Origin: JBAXBF01 sp034429745
Lineage (GTDB): Bacteria > Chloroflexota > Anaerolineae > Anaerolineales > DRKV01
Reading direction: 5' to 3'
NCBI GenBank assembly: GCA_034429745.1
Contig: DAOUFY010000097.1
Location: 1-64,000, forward strand
Length of the DNA stretch: 64,000 nt
Positions 35,881 to 44,959 of the stretch are shown piece by piece (position 1 is the stretch's first letter; every line of letters begins with the position of its first letter). The notes under the pieces were generated by a model. It did no database searches. It was not told the DNA's origin and worked only from the letters and a program-made list of their open reading frames with translations. The position numbers and the translations under genes were made by a program.

Positions 35881-38676
35881 TTAACCGTTTTGTCTTGCAT
35901 CCCACCAAGCTTTGGCATGGCGCGTAAGCCACTTTTTATATTCAACAAGCAAATATAAGCCAACGCCAATCAAGATCACCTTGCCCCATGATTCAAAAGT
36001 GGTTGGCGCGCTTTCAAAAATCCAATGAAAGGCAGGGATGTAATTGAAAAGAACCTGAAGCACTATCATCGCCAAAACACCCCATTGGAGGATGGGGTTT
36101 GAGAATAACCCAATTTTGAACATTGAACGGGTAAGAGAACGGCAATTCAATAGGTAAAACACTTCTGCCATAACTACAACATTTACCGCTGCGGTTCTTG
36201 CTGACTCAATCGAATGCCCTTCCATCAATTCCCACTTAAACAACCCATAAGCACCAATAGTGATATAAACGCCAACAATGACAATTCGCAGCAATAGTTC
36301 TTTAGAGACAATACCTGCCTTCACGTTGCGTGGCGGTCGCTCCATAATATCCGGCTCTTTGGTTTCAAAAGCCAAGGTAACCCCAAGCAATATTACGGTA
36401 ACCATGTTGATCCATAAGATTTGAATTGGCAAAATTGGCAGTTGAGTACCAAGAATTAATGCCAGCATAATGATCAAACCTTCACCCACGTTGGTTGGCA
36501 AAGTCCAGGTTATTATTTTGACTAAATTATCAAAAACTGCCCTGCCTTCTTCTACAGCTGCAGCAATGGTTGCAAAATTATCATCTGTAAGCACCATATC
36601 CGCCGATTCTTTAGCAACCTCTGTACCAGCTATACCCATCGCCACACCAATATCAGCTTGTTTTAAGGCCGGTCCATCATTTACTCCATCTCCTGTCATG
36701 GCTACAATGTGGCTTTGCTGCTGCATAGCCTTTACCAACTGCAGCTTTTGCTGCGGTGATACTCTAGCAAATACTGCAGTACATTCGGCAGCTTCGTTAA
36801 AACTTTCCTCATCCATTGCTGCCATCTCTTGACCAGTCAACGCTAAGCAGGGTTCCATTCTGCCCATTCGTGCAATTACTTTCTTGCCAACAATCCCAAT
36901 CTTTTTCGCTATGGCAACCGCAGTTAGCACATGATCGCCCGTGATCATCTTCACACGAATACCTGCCTGTTGACAACGTCGTACTGCATCAATCACTTCC
37001 GGCCGTGGTGGGTCAATCATTGCTTGAAGTCCTAAAAAGATTAATTCCTGGCTCACATCCTCATGAGATAGGATTCTTTTGTCAGCGGCTGCATTCTTGC
37101 GTGCAAAAGCCAATACCCTCAAGCCATTGGCTGCACTGCGGGCAACTTCTTGCTGAATCTCATCTTTATCTAACAATACCTCTTTGCCCTGCTGATCTAA
37201 AGCATAAACACAGCGCTCTAAAATTTTTTCCACTGCTCCTTTGATATAAATTACCCCCTCTCCACTATCCTTGTTTGCATGCAGTGTTGCCATATATTGG
37301 TGAGCTGAATCAAAAGGCAGACTATCAAGGCGTGGAAAATTTTGCTTCACTTCTTCCTTAAACCCACCTTTAATGGCAGATACAATCAAAGCAGCTTCAG
37401 TTGGGTCGCCGTTCATTTGCCATTCGCCATCCTTAAAGAAGAGGCTGCTATCATTGCACAGCAGACCAGCTAAGAGTGTCTCCCGCAAGGCAGCATTGTC
37501 GCGAATATTTTCTTCATCAACTTCTTCATTAGCGTCTCTATCTGCTAGCTTTATTTCGCCCTCAGCAACGTAACCAATCCCATCCACTTCGTAGGCTTGG
37601 TTGCCGGCAACAATGCGCTGTACTGTCATTTGATTTTGGGTTAATGTGCCGGTTTTATCTGAACAAATTACTGTAACACTGCCCAAAGTTTCCACTGCCG
37701 GCAACTTGCGGATGATCGCCCGTTTTTGAGCCATTCGGGTTACCCCAATGGCTAAGGTGATGGTAACCGCAGCAGGCAAACCTTCAGGAATTGCAGCAAC
37801 GGATAACGCAATCGCAGCTTTTAAAGTTTCTCCAATGTATTCTGGAGATAACGAACCGCTCCGAAATATATTGATCAAGAAACTAATCAACGCAAAAACA
37901 AGAATAACCATTAAAAACGAATTGCTGAATTGGGTTATCTTTCGAGTCAGTGGTGTTTCTAAAGTTTCGGTTTCAGAAATTAATTGCGAGATAAGACCAA
38001 CTTCCGTTGAATCTCCAATCCTAACCACTATTCCTTTGGCTGTCCCATAAGTAACCAAGGTAGAAGCAAAAGCCATGTTAACCCGCTCTGCCAACACAGT
38101 ATCTTCACTTAACACAACAGCAGCATTTTTCGAAATGGGCACCGATTCGCCCGTCAAAGCTGCCTCAGCAATTTGCAAATCGCGGCTTTCTATGATGCGC
38201 AGGTCTGCAGGCACTTTATCCCCTGCCTGAAGCAATACAATATCACCTACCACCAATCTTTCCGCAGCTATTTGCATTTGCTTTCCATCACGGACAACAA
38301 TTGCCTCAGCTGTCATGGCATGCTTGAGCGCTTCAATCGCTTTTTCTGCTTTTGACTCTTGCAAATAGCCTATGATGGCATTCACGAAAACAACGCCAAA
38401 GATAATCGCAGCATCAGAGTAATCCTTCAACACTGCAGTTACAATACTTGCCCCAATCAAAATATATATCAAAGGGCTATTAAACTGCTCTAAAAAACGC
38501 ATGAGAGGGCTTTTGCCTTTTTTAGGTGTTATGCGATTTAATCCAAATTGTTCTAAACGTTCTGCCGCTTGTTCACTCGTTAACCCTTTTTCAATGTCTG
38601 TGTTAAGTTCTTTGACGACGGTTTTGACATTCAAATGGTGCCACGGTGTACTCTTTAACTTTTCCTTTGATATCAT
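35881..38676 (-). CDS. P-type cation-transporting ATPase (P2 type)
   Basis: A 931-residue P2-type pump: N-terminal cation-ATPase domain, TGES loop (about 175), M4 with IPEGLP (about 297), phosphorylation motif CSDKTGTLTQ (Asp about 337), MIDPPRPE and TGDGVNDGPALKQADIG hinge. Family resemblance is to SERCA/PMR1/PacL pumps. In M6, however, the segment reads WINMVTVILLGV, so the aspartate that follows NLVT in SERCA and PacL is Val. Ion specificity is therefore not assignable; calcium or another cation is possible. The start overlaps the end of a sulfotransferase gene by 4 bp (ATGA), an unusual place for a cation pump. Confidence 0.88.
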   Translation of the reverse strand: MISKEKLKSTPWHHLNVKTVVKELNTDIEKGLTSEQAAERLEQFGLNRITPKKGKSPLMRFLEQFNSPLIYILIGASIVTAVLKDYSDAAIIFGVVFVNAIIGYLQESKAEKAIEALKHAMTAEAIVVRDGKQMQIAAERLVVGDIVLLQAGDKVPADLRIIESRDLQIAEAALTGESVPISKNAAVVLSEDTVLAERVNMAFASTLVTYGTAKGIVVRIGDSTEVGLISQLISETETLETPLTRKITQFSNSFLMVILVFALISFLINIFRSGSLSPEYIGETLKAAIALSVAAIPEGLPAAVTITLAIGVTRMAQKRAIIRKLPAVETLGSVTVICSDKTGTLTQNQMTVQRIVAGNQAYEVDGIGYVAEGEIKLADRDANEEVDEENIRDNAALRETLLAGLLCNDSSLFFKDGEWQMNGDPTEAALIVSAIKGGFKEEVKQNFPRLDSLPFDSAHQYMATLHANKDSGEGVIYIKGAVEKILERCVYALDQQGKEVLLDKDEIQQEVARSAANGLRVLAFARKNAAADKRILSHEDVSQELIFLGLQAMIDPPRPEVIDAVRRCQQAGIRVKMITGDHVLTAVAIAKKIGIVGKKVIARMGRMEPCLALTGQEMAAMDEESFNEAAECTAVFARVSPQQKLQLVKAMQQQSHIVAMTGDGVNDGPALKQADIGVAMGIAGTEVAKESADMVLTDDNFATIAAAVEEGRAVFDNLVKIITWTLPTNVGEGLIIMLALILGTQLPILPIQILWINMVTVILLGVTLAFETKEPDIMERPPRNVKAGIVSKELLLRIVIVGVYITIGAYGLFKWELMEGHSIESARTAAVNVVVMAEVFYLLNCRSLTRSMFKIGLFSNPILQWGVLAMIVLQVLFNYIPAFHWIFESAPTTFESWGKVILIGVGLYLLVEYKKWLTRHAKAWWDARQNG

Positions 38677-39629
38677 AACTCACCCTCTTTCTCGGTTGAA
38701 TAATACTTTTCTCGAACTCCAGCGGTGATCTTAGTAATTTGTTCCACTTCTTTTTCGGACAGCCATTTTTGCCAGCTTTTCAAATTTGCGCGGCTATCAA
38801 GTTTAATGGTATGCGCTTTATGCGCTGCTCTTTCGGAAGGATTTTCGGAACTGCTTGAAGATAATATCCGTCGTTCTACACCTTTATGATAATCTAAACC
38901 TAATTGTCGGTAAAGATCGCGAAATCCTTTCAATGGTTCAAGTGACAACTCTTCATGCTTTACAACCAAAACGTTTATTCCTTGTGCCTGCAGCAGAGAA
39001 CGCTGCCTATCCACAACTTCATAGATCATTCGCCAAAGCAAAGCAGCTTGACTAATAATATCTTGTGGATGAGAGAGCATCATTTCCATATCCGTTCGAT
39101 ATGGTTCCAGCCAATCCCTCATCAACAAAGGTTGAGAAAGCAGGTTGGAAAAATCAAAACTCCAGCCCAACCTTTTTAAGCTAGCAGCAAAGGCGTATGG
39201 TTGTCGCACAGTTACGACAACTGCACACCCCAAGCGTTGGGCAAACCAAGGCAAGGAAAAAACAGCAAAGGGATCTTTCATCAGAGGACGTGCTTGACAA
39301 AGCTTGCCAGCCCAAAAGATGCTTACATCTCTGACCATGCGCAAAAAGTCCTTCCTGCTGCGCAAGGATCGTATTTCACTCCACAAATGATAATTCAATT
39401 CGATCAGCAATTTGTAGGCAGGCAGATACGTTTCTTCATTTTCAGCGGTGATATACGTGTACCAATAAGGTACTGAGGCTGAAAATACACCAGGCCGGTG
39501 ATGAACATTCAGCGGCTCACTGATGTAGGCCGCCTGAGGCAGCACTGCCAGCATCTTACCAACCCATGTTGTTCCCGTGCGATGCGCCCCGCAAACCAGA
39601 ATCGGTGGTTTTCTGTTGTTATCAATCAT
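38673..39629 (-). CDS. Sulfotransferase (glycan, PAPS-dependent)
   Basis: A 318-residue P-loop sulfotransferase. The 5'-phosphosulfate binding loop is CGAHRTGTTWVGKML (about 14-28) and the 3'-phosphate contact region is VVVTVRQPYAFAASL (about 135-149). It differs from the tandem pair at 43-45 kb, so it probably modifies another position. With the PAPS synthetase at 62-63.8 kb it implies a sulfated polysaccharide. It abuts the upstream glycosyltransferase stop with no gap and overlaps the P-type ATPase. Confidence 0.85.
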   Translation of the reverse strand: MIDNNRKPPILVCGAHRTGTTWVGKMLAVLPQAAYISEPLNVHHRPGVFSASVPYWYTYITAENEETYLPAYKLLIELNYHLWSEIRSLRSRKDFLRMVRDVSIFWAGKLCQARPLMKDPFAVFSLPWFAQRLGCAVVVTVRQPYAFAASLKRLGWSFDFSNLLSQPLLMRDWLEPYRTDMEMMLSHPQDIISQAALLWRMIYEVVDRQRSLLQAQGINVLVVKHEELSLEPLKGFRDLYRQLGLDYHKGVERRILSSSSSENPSERAAHKAHTIKLDSRANLKSWQKWLSEKEVEQITKITAGVREKYYSTEKEGEL

Positions 39630-40655
39630 CTACTTCATCTCATCAAACGAAACCGGCAAACAAAGCCCAATCCATTCCGTGTGCTGCCGCTTGTGCATTT
39701 GCAAGTAAACCTCGCGGGCAGCGCGATACCTGCGCTCTTTCTCTCTCATCGCTCGTTGTCTTTCAACCGCACCTGCTATGCCCATTAACTCCAGCAGAGC
39801 ATAAAGGATGCGGTGCTTATGTTCCAAAGTGTACATTGGCGAATGCCAGAATGCTTTTCCATAAGCTTTCAAGGCCGCTAACGGTCTGCCTCCATCTAGG
39901 TAGTACCTTCCTTGCAAGCGATACGCCCCGCCCTTAATCTGCCTTACCTGAGCTTTTGTCAGTGACGAACTGTGTGTTTTTAGCACTCCTTGCATTATCC
40001 GTTTGATCTCCTCTGCAAAGCGCTCGGCTTGCTGCACATTCTTTGCCCGAAGATGATGACGAGCAGCTGCCCAAAGTTCACTTGCATGCCCGACGGTGCA
40101 GATCTGCGCCATGCGCTGCCACAAGTCATGATCCAGCATGTAATGCAGGGATTCGTTCAATCCTCCTACAGCTTCCCACACCGAACGCCGAAAAAAAACA
40201 GCCGGCTGACAAATAATCCTAAACGCCAGCAAATCCTCAGCCTTCAAGTCTCCAAAAGCCAGCAAATGCAGCGGACAGCCCTGTTCATCAATCGTTACTG
40301 CATCACCATAAACCATCCCCAGCTGAGGATTTTGTTCCAAAGCCGTAACAGCATTGCGGATGGCATCCGGCAGGTATAGATCATCAGAATTTAACCACGC
40401 CAATATCTCACCCTTGGCGTGCGCAAAGCCCTTATTGATCGCCTGAGCCTGCCCCTCATCTTTTTCTGAAATCCACCAAGCAAGGTGCGGTTCATAACGG
40501 CGAATAATTTCCACACTGTCATCTGTCGATCCACCATCTACAATGATATATTCAAGCTGAGGGTATTCCTGATTGATAACAGAACGAATCGTCGCCTCTA
40601 AAAAGCGTGCTTGATTATAAGAAGGTGTAACAATGGAAACAAGTGGTAAACCCAT
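39630..40655 (-). CDS. Family 2 glycosyltransferase
   Basis: A 341-residue GT2: SIVTPSYNQARFLEATIRSV, IVDGGSTDDSVEIIRRY and ILAWLNSDDLYLPDAI in the N-terminal 95 residues, then a helical C-terminal part (about 215-340). The N-terminal 200 residues are very like those of the GT2 at 35075-35866, so the two are likely paralogues. It transfers one sugar residue; donor and linkage are unknown. Confidence 0.9.
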   Translation of the reverse strand: MGLPLVSIVTPSYNQARFLEATIRSVINQEYPQLEYIIVDGGSTDDSVEIIRRYEPHLAWWISEKDEGQAQAINKGFAHAKGEILAWLNSDDLYLPDAIRNAVTALEQNPQLGMVYGDAVTIDEQGCPLHLLAFGDLKAEDLLAFRIICQPAVFFRRSVWEAVGGLNESLHYMLDHDLWQRMAQICTVGHASELWAAARHHLRAKNVQQAERFAEEIKRIMQGVLKTHSSSLTKAQVRQIKGGAYRLQGRYYLDGGRPLAALKAYGKAFWHSPMYTLEHKHRILYALLELMGIAGAVERQRAMREKERRYRAAREVYLQMHKRQHTEWIGLCLPVSFDEMK

Positions 40656-40679
40656 TCAAAGCCTATAGTTCAGCTTACC

Positions 40680-41513
40680 TTAAAACAAGCTGTCATAATC
40701 CACTTTAGGAAACACTTGCAGTTTTCCCCCAACTGTAGCATCCAAGACCACCCGCCCGGCGCGTTGATAGTACTCGCGCGCCATTCGGTAAGCGCGTTCA
40801 GAAGTCTCCAAGTCCGGCAGCTGCCAGCGCACCCCTTTACCAAAATAATGAGGCGCAAAATGGTTGGGGTCATCCCCTTGGGAGACAACCGTAGTATTAG
40901 CTTTGCCTTGGGTAGCAAAGTTATGATCCACACCAACAAGAATTACCTGTTCAAAACCCATAAAAAACGCCAATTGGAGAGCTACATAAGTAACCGTTGC
41001 TCCTTCCCACAACCTGCCGCAAGCGTTTTCATTAAAGGCTGGTCCTGTATAAGTTGTGAAAAGAAACATTGGCTTTTGCTCGTCTGGAAGGTGAGACGGA
41101 ATGTTAAATAATCGGCGTGAATGCCAAGAGAAAAACTTCGGCAGCGGCAGTTCCAGCATTGACGCTGCAAACTGCTCAATCACTAAATCATTGACCACCA
41201 CTAAAAAAGTGGTTGTAAACCCTATCTCTGGGAATAGCAAATAAATTCGGTTCAGCCCAAAGCTGTATTCATTTTTCAACTTTGAAAGGTCAGTATTTTT
41301 CAGTGAAGGTCCATTGCCAATAATAAAGCAACGTTTCTTTTGGTAGCGATTATGATACATTTGCAGCCGCCGCATGCTCTCGCGGCGCAACGGATGCAAA
41401 TAAGCAGCCGGATATTGTGCCATGCGCAGTAGGGCATAGCGAGATGAACTCATGAAACGCCATAATGGCAAAGGAATTATCTGTTTAAGCTGCAAACTGA
41501 AAGGTCTTTCCAT
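40680..41513 (-). CDS. DUF115/MAF-like protein
   Basis: A 277-residue protein with CFIIGNGPSLKNTDLSKL (about 62-79) and the TVTYVALQLAFFMGFEQVILVGVDHNF region that define the DUF115 (6-hydroxymethylpterin diphosphokinase MptE-like / MAF_flag10) family. In bacteria such proteins are associated with glycosylation, for example nonulosonic acid transfer to flagellin. The ATG at 41513 overlaps the dehydrogenase gene by 29 bp; it is supported by AAGGGAG five bases upstream. Sits with nonulosonate genes, which fits a sugar-transfer role rather than pterin synthesis. Confidence 0.78.
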   Translation of the reverse strand: MERPFSLQLKQIIPLPLWRFMSSSRYALLRMAQYPAAYLHPLRRESMRRLQMYHNRYQKKRCFIIGNGPSLKNTDLSKLKNEYSFGLNRIYLLFPEIGFTTTFLVVVNDLVIEQFAASMLELPLPKFFSWHSRRLFNIPSHLPDEQKPMFLFTTYTGPAFNENACGRLWEGATVTYVALQLAFFMGFEQVILVGVDHNFATQGKANTTVVSQGDDPNHFAPHYFGKGVRWQLPDLETSERAYRMAREYYQRAGRVVLDATVGGKLQVFPKVDYDSLF

Positions 41514-42483
41514 ATTGCTCCCTTAAGGATTCCAATGGTTGAGTTGATAACCCCAAACCTTCTAAAGCATTGCGAATCGTGTTCCAGTGCACTCGCTCCC
41601 AAGCCATTGGGCTGGCATTGGCATTGTGAGGGGCAAGAAATACATTCTTCATAGCGAGGAGAGGACTATCGTGAGGCAAGGGTTCGTTTTCAAAAACGTC
41701 TAACGCCGCCCCAGCAATTTGGTTTGAGCGCAAGGCTTCAATTAAAGCCGGCTCATCAATTATCGGACCGCGGGCAGTATTGATCAATACTGCGGTAGGT
41801 TTCATCAGCGACAACGTGTGCTTATTGATCAAATGATAACTGCTCGGGTTAAGATCGCAGTGCAGTGATACAAAATCTGCCTGCTGTAAAAGCTGCTCTA
41901 GCGGCAGCATTTTCACTTCCATCTCGCGCAGAAAATCCGCCGCTATATCAATAATATCATTTCCCAGCAGCCGCATACCAAACGCCCTTCCTCGCCGCAG
42001 CACAGCTTTACCTACATTCCCCACCCCAATGACACCTAATGTACATTCAGCCAATGAACGTGTTTGAGCTTTTTCCCACTGTCCTTGCTTCATCCTTTCA
42101 TCCATCCACAATAATTTCCGTGCAAACAGTAGGATATAACCCAAAGTGGTGTCAGCTACTGGGAGGGTAAAAGCATTGGGCGTGTTGCGAACCTGAATAC
42201 CTAAACGCGCTGCAGCTTGGCGATCGATCGAATCAATTCCTGTTCCCCATTTGGAGATGACCTTAAGCCGCCCGGCACAGGCTTGCAGAACCCGTTCAGT
42301 AAATCGATCGTCCCCGCAGATGGCAGCGTCAAATTGTCCAGCATAAGCCAGCAATTCTTCCTCGCTCAACCTCTCATTCACCGCAGGCTGGATTAATTCC
42401 AAACCAAAATAAGCAAACACCGGCTCAAATCTTTTCACTTCCGGAATCATATAAGGAGCAGATAGCAATACTGTCGGCATCAA
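41485..42483 (-). CDS. D-isomer-specific 2-hydroxyacid dehydrogenase (SerA/GyaR-like)
   Basis: A 332-residue NAD-dependent dehydrogenase. N-terminal catalytic part with GDDRFTERVL and WGTGIDSIDRQAAARLG, NAD fold motif LGVIGVGNVGKAVLRR, and catalytic Arg in NTARGPIIDE, Glu in FENEPLP, and His in APHNANASP. It resembles phosphoglycerate dehydrogenase but lacks the C-terminal ACT domain. In a nonulosonate/glycan cluster it may make a carboxy-keto precursor or glycerate-derived side group; that role is a guess. Confidence 0.85.
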   Translation of the reverse strand: MMPTVLLSAPYMIPEVKRFEPVFAYFGLELIQPAVNERLSEEELLAYAGQFDAAICGDDRFTERVLQACAGRLKVISKWGTGIDSIDRQAAARLGIQVRNTPNAFTLPVADTTLGYILLFARKLLWMDERMKQGQWEKAQTRSLAECTLGVIGVGNVGKAVLRRGRAFGMRLLGNDIIDIAADFLREMEVKMLPLEQLLQQADFVSLHCDLNPSSYHLINKHTLSLMKPTAVLINTARGPIIDEPALIEALRSNQIAGAALDVFENEPLPHDSPLLAMKNVFLAPHNANASPMAWERVHWNTIRNALEGLGLSTQPLESLREQYGKTFQFAA

Positions 42484-43202
42484 TTACTCTTCCTTTTCTC
42501 TATTAAGTAGTTTACCCATTCAAAATCCAGTTCTTCATCAATATCCCATGCTTCAGCAGCATCAATTTCAAACATGAGAGGTCGCTCTCCAATGCGATTG
42601 CGCCGAGCCAGCAAATTATCGCGGGTAAAAATATATATGCAAGAATTTTCCGCATACACTGGCGGCAAGTCTTGAGTTTGCAGCAGGATAGCGGCATGGT
42701 GGTTAATTGGCCGCGTCAATTGATCCCACAACCGCACCTGAAGCCGGGTTACCCCAAAAAGTGAATCGTAGGCCGGATAATTGCTGAGAAAGCGCTGTAA
42801 GGCAGTCGAAATCGTTTCTGCCCTTAACAGCGGATTCGTGGAATGAGTTTGCAAATAAAAATCTGCTTCTATTTGAGCAATATCGTGCAATAGAACTTCA
42901 TTCATAGGAATATCATCCCGCCGCAAATGGGGTGGGCGTTCTATGGCAAGTACTTGAGGAAAATGCTCCTTCAACCCAGCCATAATCACTGGACTGTCGG
43001 TATCAACCACTATCTGATCAATCTCGCTGCATTGCTGAAGCGTATCTAAAATATAGTGATACAAAGGTTTTCCTGCCAACAAGCGAAAATTTTTTTGCGG
43101 CACCCGTTGAGAATGGTGGCGCATTGGCACCAATGCAGCAATGCGAGGTTTTTCAGAAGGTGGCTTATGATCATAAGTTGATGATGAATTTATGCTTACC
43201 AT
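42480..43202 (-). CDS. Acylneuraminate/CMP-sugar cytidylyltransferase (NeuA-like)
   Basis: A 240-residue nucleotidyltransferase: ALVPMRHHSQRVPQKNFRLLAGKPL (read as variant of the P-loop-like RxGSKxxxxKN motif), QIVVDTDSP and LQTHSTNPLLRAETI. The motif at residues 26-38 departs from the standard ARGGSK, reading MRHHSQRVPQKN, as in many KDO/nonulosonate cytidylyltransferase subtypes. It should activate a nine-carbon or related keto-acid sugar as a CMP conjugate. A second enzyme of this type is at 60392-61174, so two CMP-sugars are likely made. Confidence 0.82.
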   Translation of the reverse strand: MVSINSSSTYDHKPPSEKPRIAALVPMRHHSQRVPQKNFRLLAGKPLYHYILDTLQQCSEIDQIVVDTDSPVIMAGLKEHFPQVLAIERPPHLRRDDIPMNEVLLHDIAQIEADFYLQTHSTNPLLRAETISTALQRFLSNYPAYDSLFGVTRLQVRLWDQLTRPINHHAAILLQTQDLPPVYAENSCIYIFTRDNLLARRNRIGERPLMFEIDAAEAWDIDEELDFEWVNYLIEKRKSN

Positions 43203-44065
43203 TGATCATCCTTTTCATAACCAAGTTGAATCAATAAATCCCCAGTAGTCTCTTTAAACAACTCCTTAATGTAAGGAGTAAAAGCTTCCTTCCATCCTCC
43301 AGCTTTTCCTTGGCGAAATGTCGGAGAACGCTGCGGGTCTATGGAAGAAGATAAAATCTCAACGGCTTGATCTGTAGCCATAGATTTAGAAAACTTAAAC
43401 CCTCTTTCTACGGCGTGCTCAAGCACGCGCTGCAATACAGCGGTTCGGTTTTGTAAAAAGTCCTCATAATGCAACGTTAAAATTTCTTTTCTTGCCAGCC
43501 AAGGCAGATAGGGGACAAATCTTTCCCGAATTGAAGGGAACAAGCTGCCCATCTCCGGCCTTCCAAGAATGCTTGCCTGCAGCCGTTCTTCAAACGTCTG
43601 CAGCTTCTGGGTGTAATACTGATGATGTATATGATCAGGTGCCATCTCTGTGATGTAATGGACGTGGGAGACTACCACATCGCGCGGATCGCGCAGGATA
43701 AAATAAGGAATTACCCCATCTCGGCACATCCATGCTGTAATGGCGGCGGTTGCGTGCAAATGACCATACCCAATGTCCCCCGGCTTGAAGCGATTTAAGT
43801 CACTCATAATATCAGCTTCCGATCGCTGTTCTCCCGTTACGCTATCGTACGTAACAACCGCTGGCATTCCGCTTTCAACAACAGGAGCCAACTTGGTAAA
43901 ACCGCTCAGCACTTGAGTAAGCAAATGCGTTCCGCTTTTGGGAAAAGAATTGCAAAAAAGAATCGGCAGTGAATGCATAGCCCAAGCGCGGTAACGCGTC
44001 ATTTGCATCAGCCGCCGCCCCTCGCGGCGCAACATCCGTAAAGAGAGTTCAATAGAAGCATTCAT
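43196..44065 (-). CDS. Sulfotransferase (tandem paralogue 1)
   Basis: A 289-residue sulfotransferase domain protein: 5'-PAPS loop CNSFPKSGTHLLTQVL near 38-53 and 3'-phosphate-binding IPYFILRDPRDVVVSHVHY near 115-133. It ends with LIQLGYEKDDQW, nearly the same tail as the next gene, and the pair are probably a tandem duplication. Sulfates a sugar hydroxyl with PAPS made by the enzyme at 62046-63785. It overlaps the CMP-sugar synthetase gene by 7 bp. Confidence 0.88.
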   Translation of the reverse strand: MNASIELSLRMLRREGRRLMQMTRYRAWAMHSLPILFCNSFPKSGTHLLTQVLSGFTKLAPVVESGMPAVVTYDSVTGEQRSEADIMSDLNRFKPGDIGYGHLHATAAITAWMCRDGVIPYFILRDPRDVVVSHVHYITEMAPDHIHHQYYTQKLQTFEERLQASILGRPEMGSLFPSIRERFVPYLPWLARKEILTLHYEDFLQNRTAVLQRVLEHAVERGFKFSKSMATDQAVEILSSSIDPQRSPTFRQGKAGGWKEAFTPYIKELFKETTGDLLIQLGYEKDDQW

Positions 44066-44071
44066 AGAAGA

Positions 44072-44959
44072 CTACCACTGATCATCTTTTTCGTAACCCA
44101 AACGCAGCAGCAAATCGCCGGCAGTCTGCTTGAACAGCCTCTTGTTTTCTTCGGAAAAATGCTCCTGCCAATTGCCGGGTTTTGCTCGCCGAAAGGTTCC
44201 GGAGGCTTTTGGAATGATGGCTTGGCTGAGCACCTTCACGGCTTCAGCGCGGCTTGCCTTTGGTGAAAATCCATTCTGGGCAAGGTAATCCAAAAAGACA
44301 TGCAATGCCTTTTCCCGTTCCAAGATTAAATCCTCAAACTTAAGGCAAAGCACAGAAGGTTCAGAAAACCAGCCCAAATAATTTTCATACTTCTTAACCA
44401 CACTGGAAAGAGGAGAATCTGTATCTTTACTTTCCTCAACACCTAAAATTGCAGCATTGATGCGCTCTTCCATAGTATGCAAGGTTTGAGTGTAGTAGCG
44501 GTGCAGACCATGCTCCTTATTTATTTGAGTTGCATAAAATACATGGGAGATTACATAATCGCGCGGATCGCGATAAATAAATACCATCAAACGACGGGTT
44601 GAATCCTTTTGGTTGCCATTAAACCATTCCAAGAAAGGTGCACGTGCTTGGATATAACCGTATGCAATATCACCGCTGCGCAGCTGACTGATTCTTTTGA
44701 CCACTTGCTCGTCTGTCAATTTACGGTTATCTTCTGACCGATTAAGGGGCGGAAACCCCGGGTTGACAAACGGTCCTAAGTGCACTAGCCCTTGCAGCAC
44801 TTGAATGATCAAATGCGAGCCACATTTAGGGATTGCATTGCCAACGATTGCTGGTACTTCATTCGCAGCAGAACTTCCCCACTGCCGGGCAGCCTTATTA
44901 CGCCGCCATTGCCAGCGTACAATTTTCGCTTGTTGTTTTAACCAATAATATAGTCTCAA
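44072..44959 (-). CDS. Sulfotransferase (tandem paralogue 2)
   Basis: A 295-residue paralogue of the adjacent sulfotransferase: GNAIPKCGSHLIIQVL in place of the PKSGT loop (Lys kept, Ser shifted to Cys), IYRDPRDYVISHVFY, and the tail LLRLGYEKDDQW. The sequence between the motifs has diverged widely, so substrates or positions may differ. The Ser-to-Cys change in the 5'-loop (KSGT to KCGS) is also seen in some active sulfotransferases. It overlaps the M28-like gene by 4 bp. Confidence 0.86.
   Translation of the reverse strand: MRLYYWLKQQAKIVRWQWRRNKAARQWGSSAANEVPAIVGNAIPKCGSHLIIQVLQGLVHLGPFVNPGFPPLNRSEDNRKLTDEQVVKRISQLRSGDIAYGYIQARAPFLEWFNGNQKDSTRRLMVFIYRDPRDYVISHVFYATQINKEHGLHRYYTQTLHTMEERINAAILGVEESKDTDSPLSSVVKKYENYLGWFSEPSVLCLKFEDLILEREKALHVFLDYLAQNGFSPKASRAEAVKVLSQAIIPKASGTFRRAKPGNWQEHFSEENKRLFKQTAGDLLLRLGYEKDDQW

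Noticed and set aside
35867..35932. Longer start of the GT2 gene overlapping the P-type ATPase gene
   Set aside because: The upstream 22 codons have no family resemblance and overlap the previous gene; ATG 35866 fits better.
40680..41513. Pterin diphosphokinase (MptE-like) function suggested by the DUF115 family name
   Set aside because: MptE function is documented for archaea; the bacterial members near glycosylation genes are better read as glycan-related.
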